This document shows, in pieces, positions 43,070-52,234 of a stretch of DNA of 64,000 nt (the first letter of the stretch is position 1; every line of letters begins with the position of its first letter). The notes under the pieces were generated by a model. The model was not told the origin of the DNA. It saw nothing but the letters and a program-made list of their open reading frames with translations, and made no database searches. The DNA comes from Trinickia dinghuensis (GTDB taxonomy: Bacteria > Pseudomonadota > Gammaproteobacteria > Burkholderiales > Burkholderiaceae). Location of the stretch: assembly GCF_003367175.1 (NCBI RefSeq), contig NZ_QRGA01000006.1, forward strand, positions 406,783 to 470,782, read 5' to 3'. The translations under genes and the position numbers were made by a program.

Positions 43070-43783
43070 ATGGTAGCTAGAAAAGCACTGATTATTGGAT
43101 GCCCCGACAAAGACATTCCGGGCGTGCTAGTCGATATGGAAAATTATCGCCGCTTTTTCCAGAGCTCATCAGGTGGTGCGTGGTATTCGAACGAAATTGA
43201 GGTGCTCAAATCACCATCGACTGCGTCGCTTCAATCGGCGGTGCGTCGACTTCAGAATGCAGACTATTCGATAGTGGTATTCGCCGGACATGGCGGATAT
43301 TCGAACGCGAAGCAAACCACCCTGCTGCAACTATCACCCGGCGTTAGCATCGAAGAGCATGAGCTAAAGGACGGCGCACCCCGACATACCGTCATCATAG
43401 ACGCATGCCGAGTTCATCTTGATAAGCCCGTCATGGAGGAATATCGCGCGAAAGCCATGGCGTTTGATAGCGCCGACAACCCCGCACGCAGCCGGATGCT
43501 TTTCGACAACCATATCCGGGCGTGTGCACCGGGGCTCGCGGTCATGCATAGCTGCTCAATTGGGGAAGGTGCCCAAGAGACTACCGATTCCGGTGGCCTG
43601 TACTCGTCGATTCTGATTCGCGTTGGCGAGAATCGACGAGCCGGGACGGGTCAAGTTTTGACCATCAGTGAGGCGCATGCAGATGCAACTGCCCTTGTTC
43701 GTCGAGAGACGCGGGACAGGCAAATTCCAAGAGGAATGTTCCCTCGCACGCTTCCACGATTCCCCTTTGCAGTCGACGCCTAA
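43070..43783 (+). CDS. Stand-alone caspase-like (peptidase C14) protein
   Basis: 237 aa. KALIIGCPDKDIPGVLVDME opens the p20 fold; the catalytic His74 is in YSIVVFAGHGGYSN and Cys113 in TVIIDACRVH. The p10-like region (LAVMHSCSIGEGAQ, GGLYSSILIRVGE) follows. It is complete for a minimal caspase domain and has no fused sensor, so the membrane protein 7 bp upstream or the divergent caspase-helicase is its likely partner or activator. Confidence 0.85.
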   Translation: MVARKALIIGCPDKDIPGVLVDMENYRRFFQSSSGGAWYSNEIEVLKSPSTASLQSAVRRLQNADYSIVVFAGHGGYSNAKQTTLLQLSPGVSIEEHELKDGAPRHTVIIDACRVHLDKPVMEEYRAKAMAFDSADNPARSRMLFDNHIRACAPGLAVMHSCSIGEGAQETTDSGGLYSSILIRVGENRRAGTGQVLTISEAHADATALVRRETRDRQIPRGMFPRTLPRFPFAVDA

Positions 43784-44168
43784 ATGCCATAGGCGACCGA
43801 ACACGCCAGCGCACCAAGCTACACGTTGCGCGCCTACGGGTATAGCTTTGCACGCAGCCGTCCCTTCGGCTCGAAAGCTGACTTCCCCCAACGAGAGGCG
43901 CCTCGTCGGAGGAGTGATATAAATGTCGGCACTACTCTCAAGTTAAAGAGTAACGCCGCCATGTTTCATAAGATATCTCTGCTTGTAGGGCAGTAGGCGC
44001 AGAGTCTTTTGCTTAAGGCAGAGTACCCGTACCACTTCATGCTACGCCGCACAGTGAATGACGAAGATAGACATCGCAAAATGCGTCTCCCTTGCCGAAT
44101 TCAACCGCGTGTGCGAAGACCTTCGCGAACGCGGCTTGTCGTCCGCATTCTGCGTCTCGACGTCGCGC
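43784..44168. other. Intergenic region after the caspase gene
   Basis: No recognised gene. A 47-codon frame at 44058-44201 (+), MTKIDIAKCVSLAEFNRVCE..., overlaps the 3' end of the opposite gene and has no family resemblance. It could be a relic or chance ORF. Confidence 0.4.
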
Positions 44169-45038
44169 CTAATTAAGAGCTGCGACCTCTTCGGTGATTA
44201 GGCGATTGCTGGCCGACTGGATATCATACGCAGTGAAAACGTTGAGTTTTTCCCGCTGGGCCTGTTCGCGCAGCTCTCCGATAGCATCATCCAGCGCAGC
44301 GTACTCGCTTTCCCGATAGATTGGCAGGCCGCGAGCGGGCACCCACGCGGTGAGCTCGATACACTCTGGTGTCGCAAAACCGAATGCGTCCCTGGCTCTC
44401 GCAAGGCGCCACAACGCCGCTGAGGCGGTGCGCAGGCGAATCTGACTGCGTCCCTTCGGGTTGATGGCGGCATAACACGTGGCGTAGGAATGACCAATAT
44501 AGTCGACGGCGAATCCGCTACTGGCACCGGTCAGACTGAAGGGCCGGTTGAAACCTGACTCGAGCGATGGCTTGCGATGGACCACTTCGACTCTCACCGC
44601 ATGCACGAAACGGTTTTCCTCGGCAGGACGGGGAATCGATTCCTCGACTGCGGCAGCCAAATCAGGCGCCGTGGTTGGATGAAATAGTGCGCAGCGTTCC
44701 AACGCAGTCATGATGACCCCCTCCTCATCGTCCGCCTCTACGACAAACGCCGGGCCGACTTCAACCCCGGACAACGGAGGGTGCCAGCTTGGTCCTCCAT
44801 ACGCGGACAGATAGTCGGCGACCAGCAGCGTACCGAACGAGTGGCAGGCATAGCCCAGTTCTTGAGGCAGGCATTTCAGGATTCGCGATGTGACGGCGCG
44901 CGCAAATGGCTTGCCGGAATCAAACCGACCGACCACCGCAATGGCAATCGACTCGCCCGTCGCGTCAAGTTTGAGCCTGACGAGGCGTGCAGTAGCGGTG
45001 CATGCAGGAGGCTCGGACAGGAAGAAATCGGGCTGCAT
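44169..45038 (-). CDS. Hypothetical partner of the HipA-like kinase (289 aa)
   Basis: Third gene of a leftward operon, 6 bp after the kinase. No family recognised: LVRLKLDATGESIAIAVVGR, FDSGKPFARAVTSRILKCLP, FAVDYIGHSYATCYAAINPK, LTAWVPARGLPIYRES. It is soluble, with a basic patch in the second half. HipA-type kinases are usually paired with a regulator or substrate-binding partner, so this may modulate the kinase. Confidence 0.5.
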   Translation of the reverse strand: MQPDFFLSEPPACTATARLVRLKLDATGESIAIAVVGRFDSGKPFARAVTSRILKCLPQELGYACHSFGTLLVADYLSAYGGPSWHPPLSGVEVGPAFVVEADDEEGVIMTALERCALFHPTTAPDLAAAVEESIPRPAEENRFVHAVRVEVVHRKPSLESGFNRPFSLTGASSGFAVDYIGHSYATCYAAINPKGRSQIRLRTASAALWRLARARDAFGFATPECIELTAWVPARGLPIYRESEYAALDDAIGELREQAQREKLNVFTAYDIQSASNRLITEEVAALN

Positions 45039-45044
45039 ACCGGG

Positions 45045-45863
45045 TTACAGGGCAGGAGGTTGAAGGCCGGGCGGGTTCACGCCAGGCAGGTCAGGGATGC
45101 CGAGCACGTGGTCCAGCGTATTGATAAGCCGGTTCGCGCGTTGTTCGAGGTATCGGCGCATCGGTTCATGCAGGGCATCGTCGCTCACCAACTGGCCGTA
45201 CGGTAGACGCAATACGGCAGCACTGCAAGCGATGCAGAAACTGCGTAGCGGCACCTTTAAAACCGCCCGGTCTGTCAGGGGGAGGACGCGCACCCTTTCC
45301 AGTAGGCGGTTCGGCCCAGGCGGCGGGAAAGAGGAAAACAGCTCCAGTCCGGCGCCACCGAGAGCCCGCTCGTGGTCAATCAGTGCGATAGTTTTGTGTG
45401 TCGTGAGCAGTAGGTTGCCGTCGTGCCGGTCGTCGTTGCCAATCAGTTCATCGAACAGGGCAATCTTAGCGAGCATTAGCGAATCCAGACCATACATTGA
45501 ACTGAGTGCTGCCGGGCTTTGACTGTCGAGCCGGACCGCCTGCGCGAATGGGAGGGCGGCCGTGCCAAAACACCATTGCGCGTCGTCATCACCGAAAGGC
45601 CAGAGACCGCGCATGCGATTCCGGTGAACCGTGACCCAAAACACCTCGGGCATGGGCAAGTTCACTTCCCGCGCAAGCCATGCGCAGACGGACTCAACGC
45701 AAAACGCCTGGCGTGGCAGAAGTTTAATGTACCCGTCGACGCTGCCCGCGCGCACAGGCAAGTGAATACGCCCGCGGACCACGGGATGCGCGCTGCCCCC
45801 TACGGGCGTAATGGGCTCCCGGTTCAGCCGGCCCAGCTCAAACGGAGGAACGAGAATCGACAT
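45045..45863 (-). CDS. HipA-like Ser/Thr kinase
   Basis: 272 aa. GYIKLLPRQ supplies a candidate ATP-binding Lys. The catalytic loop ELIGNDDRHDGNLLL (about residues 139-153) followed by IALIDHERAL (159-168) is the HipA/PI3K-like pattern D-x-x-x-x-N...D. It is shorter than HipA (about 440 aa) and lacks the HipA N-terminal subdomain, matching the HipA-like kinase-domain family of islands. It lies between the small basic protein gene and the 289-aa gene in an operon. Confidence 0.7.
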   Translation of the reverse strand: MSILVPPFELGRLNREPITPVGGSAHPVVRGRIHLPVRAGSVDGYIKLLPRQAFCVESVCAWLAREVNLPMPEVFWVTVHRNRMRGLWPFGDDDAQWCFGTAALPFAQAVRLDSQSPAALSSMYGLDSLMLAKIALFDELIGNDDRHDGNLLLTTHKTIALIDHERALGGAGLELFSSFPPPGPNRLLERVRVLPLTDRAVLKVPLRSFCIACSAAVLRLPYGQLVSDDALHEPMRRYLEQRANRLINTLDHVLGIPDLPGVNPPGLQPPAL

Positions 45864-45875
45864 ATCGCCAGCGCC

Positions 45876-46058
45876 CTAGCTCTTGCGCCTATCCTTTTCT
45901 TTCGCGACCCCCTTGTACGGCTCACCATCGGTCTTTTGGCCCATGAAGCGACCTGTGTCGTCGTTGCGTTTAACCCACTGACCGGTTTTTGGGTTGCGGA
46001 CCTGCGAGCGAGCGTCCACCGACCCGATACGGAAATCCTTGCCCGTGTTCCTTGCCAT
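45876..46058 (-). CDS. Small basic conserved protein (60 aa), first gene of the kinase operon
   Basis: From ATG 46058 (GGAGA just upstream): MARNTGKDFRIGSVDARSQV, then NPKTGQWVKRNDDTGRFMGQ, KTDGEPYKGVAKEKD. I recognise this as a small family common in many bacteria (RNPxTGxWVKRDxxTGRFMDxK). It is probably a nucleic-acid or ribosome-associated protein, but its function is unknown. The 12-bp gap to the kinase gene suggests co-transcription. Confidence 0.65.
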   Translation of the reverse strand: MARNTGKDFRIGSVDARSQVRNPKTGQWVKRNDDTGRFMGQKTDGEPYKGVAKEKDRRKS

Positions 46059-46648
46059 CGGAATCTCCATCACCACAATATGTGGTAAAAAATCAATTCA
46101 CTGGCACCAAGTATAGTGTGATTTTGGATTTTTTACATAACGAAATGAAACAGTGCTCGGGCCCATCGCCATTGCCGCGAGCGCAGCGGGGGCAAGAACG
46201 GCCGCCCTCGCCCCGAAAGACATGGGGCAGACGTCCACGCCAGGCATCGAGTGCGTCCTCCCCAGCGCATCAAATCGTACAAACAACGCAGCCTCGACAC
46301 GACCGATGGATAAGCCATCTGCAAACCTCACTGCACGCCACGCGCGGCATTCGCTCCGAGCGAAGACTTACGGTCCGCTGCTGAACCTATTGCTATCGGA
46401 CGGAGCGCCCGACAATCATCGCCGGCCAACAAATCTTGAACCCGGCCATCAAATTTACTAATTTGAAAGCTCGGCGCAACGCCGGCCTGAAAATCGCAGC
46501 CCATGTGCTATGGCCCTTTCGTCAATAGCATCGTTCCCTATTTTATGAGAGGGTACGAAGTGAGACGGCCATGCGACAGGCGGAGCAATTTCGATGGGTG
46601 AACCCGCGCAACTTCTGCGCGGACGCTCATGCCCCGAGCACTGGGCCG
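46059..46648. other. Intergenic region between kinase operon and DUF6471 gene
   Basis: Contains the leftward promoter of the kinase operon near 46080-46140 (AT-rich, with imperfect dyads around CCACAATATGTGG). The remaining 450 bp show no gene on either strand with family resemblance or a ribosome site. Confidence 0.45.
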
Positions 46649-46936
46649 CTACACAATCCGAACGGACTTGACGCCCATCGCCGCCAAACAGGCGAGCAGA
46701 AACGCCCCCGAGAATTTCTTCCGGTTGACCTTGCGATTTATCTGGTCAGCAGATTCCTCAATCCCGAACTGCTCGAGGCGCCTGGCGAGTTCCTTGTAGC
46801 TCACGCGCTTCCGGTACATCTGCTCCACTATCAGTTCCTTCGCGCTCTCCTCCCACGAGCCGTAGGCCTCCGCTTGCGACGCTGTTCTGTTGAGCGGCAT
46901 GTCGCCCATCGTTGCACCTTTGCCTTGAATTGGCAT
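46649..46936 (-). CDS. DUF6471-domain protein, possible repressor of the transposition genes
   Basis: 95 aa. The pattern SWEESAKELIVEQMYRKRVS, YKELARRLEQFGIEESADQI, NRKVNRKKFSGAFLLACLAA fits DUF6471: a small HTH-like fold with W..xxK..L...M...SY.ELA..L...G..E.....K..RG.FS. It is divergent from tnsAB with a palindrome between. A regulatory role over transposition is inferred from this placement. Confidence 0.7.
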   Translation of the reverse strand: MPIQGKGATMGDMPLNRTASQAEAYGSWEESAKELIVEQMYRKRVSYKELARRLEQFGIEESADQINRKVNRKKFSGAFLLACLAAMGVKSVRIV

Positions 46937-46976
46937 GTGATTTTCGACGAAAGCACGAATTCTTGCATAGAACTAT

Positions 46977-46992
46977 CGGTCGCATACGACCG
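46977..46992. promoter_or_regulatory. Palindrome in the divergent DUF6471/tnsAB promoter region
   Basis: CGGTCG-CATA-CGACCG is a perfect 6-bp inverted repeat, 55 bp before the tnsAB start and 41 bp before the DUF6471 start. It is a candidate operator for the DUF6471 protein. Confidence 0.5.
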
Positions 46993-47046
46993 GTTCCGTA
47001 CCCGCACTCCTACACGTCCTTTGTAGGCAATTTTTGTGAGGACGTA

Positions 47047-49758
47047 ATGCTTAGCAAGGCGCAACTAACCGACCTGTTCGACCGACTCGGTACGCCACCC
47101 GCAGGCCGCAAGCTGGTCCAGGACGCTCGCATTCAAGCACCCGTGCGCGATGTGACCTCCCGGGGAGGCAACGTCATCACCCACATGGCGAGCCGGAAGA
47201 TGACGCGCGAAATCGCCACGGAGAGCTATGGCATCGAGTTCGCTGCCGCTGTCGGCTTCGAATACGACTCAGATGTCTTGGAGTTCTATCCCCAGCCCTG
47301 CAGGTTGAAACTCAGCCTGGTCGACGACTCCACCGGCGAAATCCGCGAAATTCATCACACACCCGACTTTCTCGTGCTCTGCCACGACGGCATCAGGCTC
47401 GAGGAATGGAAGTCCGAAGCGAAGCTAAACCGACTCGCCGAGAAGTACCCTTATCGTTACCAGCGAGACAGCGACGGGAATTGGCATTCGCCGCAAATCG
47501 AGGAACAGCTCGCTCAGGTCGGCGTTAGCTATCGCATTCGCAGCGATGCCGTCATCCCCCGACGCCGCATCGAAAACCTGCAGCATCTCGCCGACTACTA
47601 TCTTCCAGCAGCAGAGCCGTGCCCCGAAGATGTTCTCGCACGTCTCGATGCCGGTCTGAAAGAACATGGCGCGCTCTTCTTTTATGAGTTGCTCGAGCCG
47701 CCGTACGCGTTTAGGGCCGACCATGTGAACAAGGCCATTGCAGACCAACTCGTTGTCACAGACCTCGACCGCGAGTCCTTGCACAGTCCGCGACGATTCC
47801 GACTCTATAGAGACGAGACGCTGCGCGAGTTTCTGTATGCCGAGTCTCATCGAGCAACGCCGCCAGGTTTCGAGGGCTTTGCGCTTCACGTCGCTGTCGG
47901 CACTCGTTTCGAATTCGAAGGTCAGGAACTGACCATCACGCTGGTCGGCGAAAAGAGTGTTGTGTGCAACAGGCTGGACCATACGACCATGGAACTTCAA
48001 CGTGACTGGCTACTGGCCGCTCACGAAGGCAATCGAATCCGGGTCATCGAAGCTGCTCCCCCGCCCGACCTCGGGCTGAGCCGATATACCGAGAATGAGT
48101 ACGCGGAAGCGCTTCGACGTCAGATGCTGCTCCAATCGGAATCGGCGACGGCTACCGTTTCGTCGCGCACTTTGCGTCGTTGGGCGGCCCGTCAGACCGT
48201 CGCACGAGCCAATGGGGACCATGAGATTCTGGCATTGGTACCGCACATCAGCGCACGAGGAAACCACACGGCCCGTCTGAGCGAAGAGCAACTCGACCTG
48301 ATGGACCGCGTCATCGATGAAGAATGGCGGAACAGCAAGGCGATTAACTACAAGACTTGTCATCGGCATCTTGTGGTGATGTGCGCACAAGAAAATGTGC
48401 CGGCGCCGTCGTACCCGACCTTGATTAAGCACATCAAATCACAGACGACCAATCACGACATCCGGATTCGCGAAGGCAAACGCCTCGCATACCAGAAGGC
48501 CCCGTTCGTGGATGTCCTGCACTACCACACGCCGATACATGGCAGCCGACCATTCCAGTGTGTTCATATCGACCACACCGAACTGGACATTGAACTCATC
48601 TCCAGCCGCACGGGCAAGAACCTCGGCAGACCATGGCTAACCCTCGCCACTGATGCATGGCCTCGACGCATCGTCGGTTTGTTCCTGACGTACGACCCGC
48701 CCTCGTACCACTCGGTGATGATGGCGGTTCGCGATATGGTCCGTCGCTTTCATCGGCTCCCCGAAATGATGGTCGTCGATAACGGCAGCGACTTTCGGTC
48801 CTCCGCATTCAAATCGTTTCTCAAGGCAATGGGTTGCCATCTGCGCTTCCGGCCGTCCGGCAACCCACGTCACGGGGCAGTGCTTGAGCGCATGTTCGGC
48901 CGGCTGAACGTCGATTACATACACGGTCTCGCGGGCAACACGAAGGCCACAAAGCAAGTCCGAATGGTTTCCGGTTCGCATCTGCCCAAGAACCTGGCCG
49001 AGTGGACGCTCGGGCCACTGTATTACGGCATTGAGCACTGGGCTACGGAATTCTATGACCAGCAGCAGCATCCGGTCCTCGGCGAATCGCCGCGTGAGGC
49101 ATTTCAGCGTGGCCTTCGTGAAAGCGGCTCGCGTGAGCACCTGCATATCCAGTTCAACCGGGATTTCCTGATTGCGACATGCCCCCCGGTTGACCGGGAA
49201 GGCCTGCGACAAATTCATCCGCAGCGCGGCGTAAAGGTGAACGAGCGGCTCTACCGCCATCCCGCATTCCGGTCTTATCAAGTCGCCGGTCAACGCCTTC
49301 CCGTCAGGTATGACCCATGGGATGCATCGTCCGTTTATGTGCGCATAAAGGACCAATGGGTTCAGGCCGTATGCCCGAGCTTGAGTGGTCTCGGTCAGCT
49401 AACCGACAACGAGCGCAAAGCGCTGACGCAAGAATACAACCAACGCTTCCGCACACCTGTCGACGAACAGCAGGATGCGCAGCGTCTCAAGGAGTTCATG
49501 CGCACCTTCACGCCGGAGGGCGCGATGGCCGTTGCGCTCGAACGTCAAGCGGAAAACAAGTCGCTCTATAACAGTTTGCAGTTCTCGAGCATCGCTCCCG
49601 TTGCTCCTCTACATCGATTTAGCCTCATCGAGGAAACATCCAGCGCTGTCGAATCGCCGGCAGAGACAAGGTCATCAACGACATCAACAACCAATCCGGT
49701 CCAATCGCCGCCCGAGGCAGCGGCGTGGGACGACATCCCTGACCTTGACACATTTTGA
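47047..49758 (+). CDS. tnsAB: TnsA-TnsB fusion transposase
   Basis: 903 aa from ATG 47047 (GAGG upstream). Residues 45-130 are a TnsA-type endonuclease: ATESYGIEFAAAVGFEYD (Glu64), HHTPDFLVLCHDG (Asp107) and LEEWKSEAK (Glu/Lys). Residues 370-480 carry TnsB HTH units (TVSSRTLRRWAARQ, YKTCHRHLVVM). Residues 500-640 are the DDE core: VHIDHTELD (D509), MMVVDNGSDF (D578) and AVLERMFGRLN (E614). The C-terminal tail (residues 860-903, low complexity, ending WDDIPDLDTF) is the likely TnsC-contact peptide. A fused TnsAB cuts both strands and gives cut-and-paste movement. Confidence 0.9.
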   Translation: MLSKAQLTDLFDRLGTPPAGRKLVQDARIQAPVRDVTSRGGNVITHMASRKMTREIATESYGIEFAAAVGFEYDSDVLEFYPQPCRLKLSLVDDSTGEIREIHHTPDFLVLCHDGIRLEEWKSEAKLNRLAEKYPYRYQRDSDGNWHSPQIEEQLAQVGVSYRIRSDAVIPRRRIENLQHLADYYLPAAEPCPEDVLARLDAGLKEHGALFFYELLEPPYAFRADHVNKAIADQLVVTDLDRESLHSPRRFRLYRDETLREFLYAESHRATPPGFEGFALHVAVGTRFEFEGQELTITLVGEKSVVCNRLDHTTMELQRDWLLAAHEGNRIRVIEAAPPPDLGLSRYTENEYAEALRRQMLLQSESATATVSSRTLRRWAARQTVARANGDHEILALVPHISARGNHTARLSEEQLDLMDRVIDEEWRNSKAINYKTCHRHLVVMCAQENVPAPSYPTLIKHIKSQTTNHDIRIREGKRLAYQKAPFVDVLHYHTPIHGSRPFQCVHIDHTELDIELISSRTGKNLGRPWLTLATDAWPRRIVGLFLTYDPPSYHSVMMAVRDMVRRFHRLPEMMVVDNGSDFRSSAFKSFLKAMGCHLRFRPSGNPRHGAVLERMFGRLNVDYIHGLAGNTKATKQVRMVSGSHLPKNLAEWTLGPLYYGIEHWATEFYDQQQHPVLGESPREAFQRGLRESGSREHLHIQFNRDFLIATCPPVDREGLRQIHPQRGVKVNERLYRHPAFRSYQVAGQRLPVRYDPWDASSVYVRIKDQWVQAVCPSLSGLGQLTDNERKALTQEYNQRFRTPVDEQQDAQRLKEFMRTFTPEGAMAVALERQAENKSLYNSLQFSSIAPVAPLHRFSLIEETSSAVESPAETRSSTTSTTNPVQSPPEAAAWDDIPDLDTF

Positions 49759-49766
49759 GGTGATTC

Positions 49767-50807
49767 ATGCAACAAAAACATTCCGCCCCGCTGTCGCCGA
49801 TTCCGAATTCGGCGAGCACTCTGCTCGGCAAGCGCATCAAACATCCACGCATTGCACATGTCATGTCCGAACTGGAGACACTGATTTACCCCGGCAGCCA
49901 GGACAGCACGCTTCTCGTTTGCGGTCCAACGGGAGCCGGCAAGACCACGCTGGCCAGGTACATGGTCGAGGCGGCGGTCGAGCGCGCCGCCGTTGAAATG
50001 GAAGAGAATGCCGGAACGATTCCGGCCATCTTCGTCGAAGCCCCATCCTCCGGCGAAAACGAGTTCTCGTGGCGACTATTCTATCGGCAGATTCTCGCTG
50101 AGCTCGGCGACGACCTTGACGCACCGAAGGCGGCCTATGGCATCGACTCGCAGTCGGGTCGCATGGTCCGACCGCGCGGCGCCGGAGGCAACAGCCTCGG
50201 GGCGTTGAGGACGGCCGTCGAACGCGCACTGCGAGAGCGGAAAGTCCAATTTCTCGTCATCGACGAAGCTGCACACATCATTCACCAGACGCGGAACAGT
50301 TCCAAGCTGGAGATTCATCTCGACACCCTGAAGTCGCTCGTGAACAAGTGCGGCACACAGATGGTACTGGTCGGGTCCTACGACCTGTACCCGCTCATGT
50401 CGTTGTCCGGACAGCTCGCGCGGCGCCACCATGTGTTGCACTTTGAACGCTATCGGCAGGACCGGCCCGAAGACGTTCGCGCCTTCATCGCCTGCATCCA
50501 GGCGTTCGAAAAGATGCTGCCCACGCTTTGGGGCGGGGAGCTGACGCGCTACGCCGAGGCACTCCAAGAAAATACGCTGGGTTGTATCGGCACGTTGAGC
50601 AGCGTGCTTGTCCGGGCAGCCCGGCTGGCCGAGGCCGACGGTCGCTGGTCCACGGAGGCACTCCGGCGAGCGTTGCTCACCGAGGCGCAGCGCGACCGGA
50701 TTCTCACCGAAATCCTTGACGGCGAGGAGGCCATCAACCCCGGCCTCACCCGCATCATGCACGTACAGCGACGTCAGGCATCGGCTGGCGGAAGGAGCGC
50801 AGCATGA
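49767..50807 (+). CDS. tnsC: TnsC-like AAA+ ATPase (target selector/adaptor)
   Basis: 346 aa, 8 bp after tnsAB. Walker A is LLVCGPTGAGKTTLARY (GPTGAGKT at 53-60); Walker B is VQFLVIDEAAHII; sensor region MVLVGSYDLYPLM. It resembles TniB/TnsC ATPases that polymerise on DNA and hand the target from TniQ to TnsAB. Its stop overlaps the tniQ start (ATGA), so these three genes form one operon. Confidence 0.9.
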   Translation: MQQKHSAPLSPIPNSASTLLGKRIKHPRIAHVMSELETLIYPGSQDSTLLVCGPTGAGKTTLARYMVEAAVERAAVEMEENAGTIPAIFVEAPSSGENEFSWRLFYRQILAELGDDLDAPKAAYGIDSQSGRMVRPRGAGGNSLGALRTAVERALRERKVQFLVIDEAAHIIHQTRNSSKLEIHLDTLKSLVNKCGTQMVLVGSYDLYPLMSLSGQLARRHHVLHFERYRQDRPEDVRAFIACIQAFEKMLPTLWGGELTRYAEALQENTLGCIGTLSSVLVRAARLAEADGRWSTEALRRALLTEAQRDRILTEILDGEEAINPGLTRIMHVQRRQASAGGRSAA

Positions 50808-52102
50808 GCTATTCGATTTCGAATCCGCGCTCGACGCTGCACGCCCTCGCGCCCATCGGCCTCGGCACGCCCGAGATTGAGAGCCTGCTCAGCTATTTCT
50901 GCCGGCTGGCCGTATCGCATAGCGTGTCCGTCGCAGCGCTCTGCAGGCAAGTCGCGGGTTCGGTAGGCTGGGAGCTCTCCGAAAAACACGAGTGGCATGT
51001 GGGAAACATCGGCGGTATCGGAGACGCAGCGAGCAACTGGTCGGCCGCACTCTCTGCCCTGACGAGTGTCGAACGGCTCGACCGACTCACGCTCTTGCCG
51101 TGGCGTGACGTTATTGCCCAGACAAGCCTCGCGTCAACCCACTCACGCTGGTGTCCGGAGTGCTTCGCCGAAGACAAGGAGAGCGGCAAGACACCATATT
51201 TCCGCCTGGCATGGGACGTGGGCGCAGTGACCGTATGCCCAAGGCACAAAACCGAGTTGGTTCATATCTGCCCGGATTGCGGTCGCCCGGATGGGCGCCA
51301 CAAGTCTGCTTATGTTGTACCCGGCTGGTGCGCACACTGTGGCGCCTTCCTCGGAGACGGAGAATCGCCTCCTGCCGCCACGCTAGAAGAGCTTTGGAAG
51401 GCAACCCAAGTCGGGGCGATGCTGAAGGTCCAAGCGTCCCTTGAGACGCCACCGAGCCGGCAGGCAATGCTTGACGCGATACAAACGCTCGTCACCCGGC
51501 TCGACAACGGGAAAGGGGCGCTCTTTGCTCGGCGTGTGGGCCTGAGCAAGACAACGGTTCACTATTGGCTGAAGCAGGCGGGTGCCCCTGCATTGCCGGC
51601 GCATCTGCGCATCGCCTCACAGACGGGATTGGCGCTACCGCAGTTGCTCAGGGGCGATTTAATCGGCTGGACTCCCTGTACTGCCGAAATCCATCAGCTC
51701 GCGATGCTATTCCCTGACGAAACGAAACGTGCGGCCGCCCGAGCAATCGACTGGGAGAAGGTTCGGGATGAACTGCGCGCATTCAGCAAACTACCGTCAA
51801 TCATCAGCGTATCGGAAGCCGCACGCAGGCTCGATGTCGACGCTAGACTGCTATATCAGCACGCGAACAAGGACGCGCGTATCTTGGCCGAGCGCTGGAC
51901 ACAATACATGCAGCGCCGGAAGGAACGAAGCATGGACAATGCTCGCACCGTCATCGAGGCCGCGTGCAGGGACATCGTCACCGACGGCAAGGCCATCAAC
52001 CTACGGGAACTAAATGCCCGCGTACCAAAGGAGGTCCTGGGCAGCATCCGAGGCGTAATCGACGTCCTGCAGGAGGTTAAGGAGACTCTCGGCGTGAGCT
52101 AG
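50804..52102 (+). CDS. tniQ: Long TniQ/TnsD-like target-site protein
   Basis: 432 aa. The TniQ hallmark is present: GTPEIESLLSYFCRLAVSHS near the N-terminus, then zinc-binding pairs HSRWCPECFAED, VCPRHKTELVHICPDCG and WCAHCGAFLG. Two more HTH-like regions follow: FARRVGLSKTTVHYWLKQAG and ISVSEAARRLDVDARLLYQH. The length approaches TnsD (508 aa) and is longer than the short TniQ of many CRISPR-guided elements. A DNA-sequence-specific role at the nearby tRNA is therefore likely. Followed by a strong terminator and the transposon right end. Confidence 0.88.
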   Translation: MSYSISNPRSTLHALAPIGLGTPEIESLLSYFCRLAVSHSVSVAALCRQVAGSVGWELSEKHEWHVGNIGGIGDAASNWSAALSALTSVERLDRLTLLPWRDVIAQTSLASTHSRWCPECFAEDKESGKTPYFRLAWDVGAVTVCPRHKTELVHICPDCGRPDGRHKSAYVVPGWCAHCGAFLGDGESPPAATLEELWKATQVGAMLKVQASLETPPSRQAMLDAIQTLVTRLDNGKGALFARRVGLSKTTVHYWLKQAGAPALPAHLRIASQTGLALPQLLRGDLIGWTPCTAEIHQLAMLFPDETKRAAARAIDWEKVRDELRAFSKLPSIISVSEAARRLDVDARLLYQHANKDARILAERWTQYMQRRKERSMDNARTVIEAACRDIVTDGKAINLRELNARVPKEVLGSIRGVIDVLQEVKETLGVS

Positions 52103-52125
52103 ACGCCCCCGTCCATCCACCAACG

Positions 52126-52153
52126 AAAAAGCCGGCCTGCGCGCCGGCTTTTT
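52126..52153 (+). terminator. Rho-independent terminator after tniQ
   Basis: AAAAAGCCGGC-CTGCGC-GCCGGCTTTTT is a perfect 11-bp-arm hairpin ending in T5, 24 bp after the tniQ stop. The A-run on the left makes it work in both directions, shielding the element from transcription entering from the right. Confidence 0.92.
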
Positions 52154-52234
52154 CACATCTACGCCACGCTACGCGAGGCGAAACCTATCACCGTAGCACC
52201 GCTACCCGATAAAACAAAACGTGTCCCATCGGGA

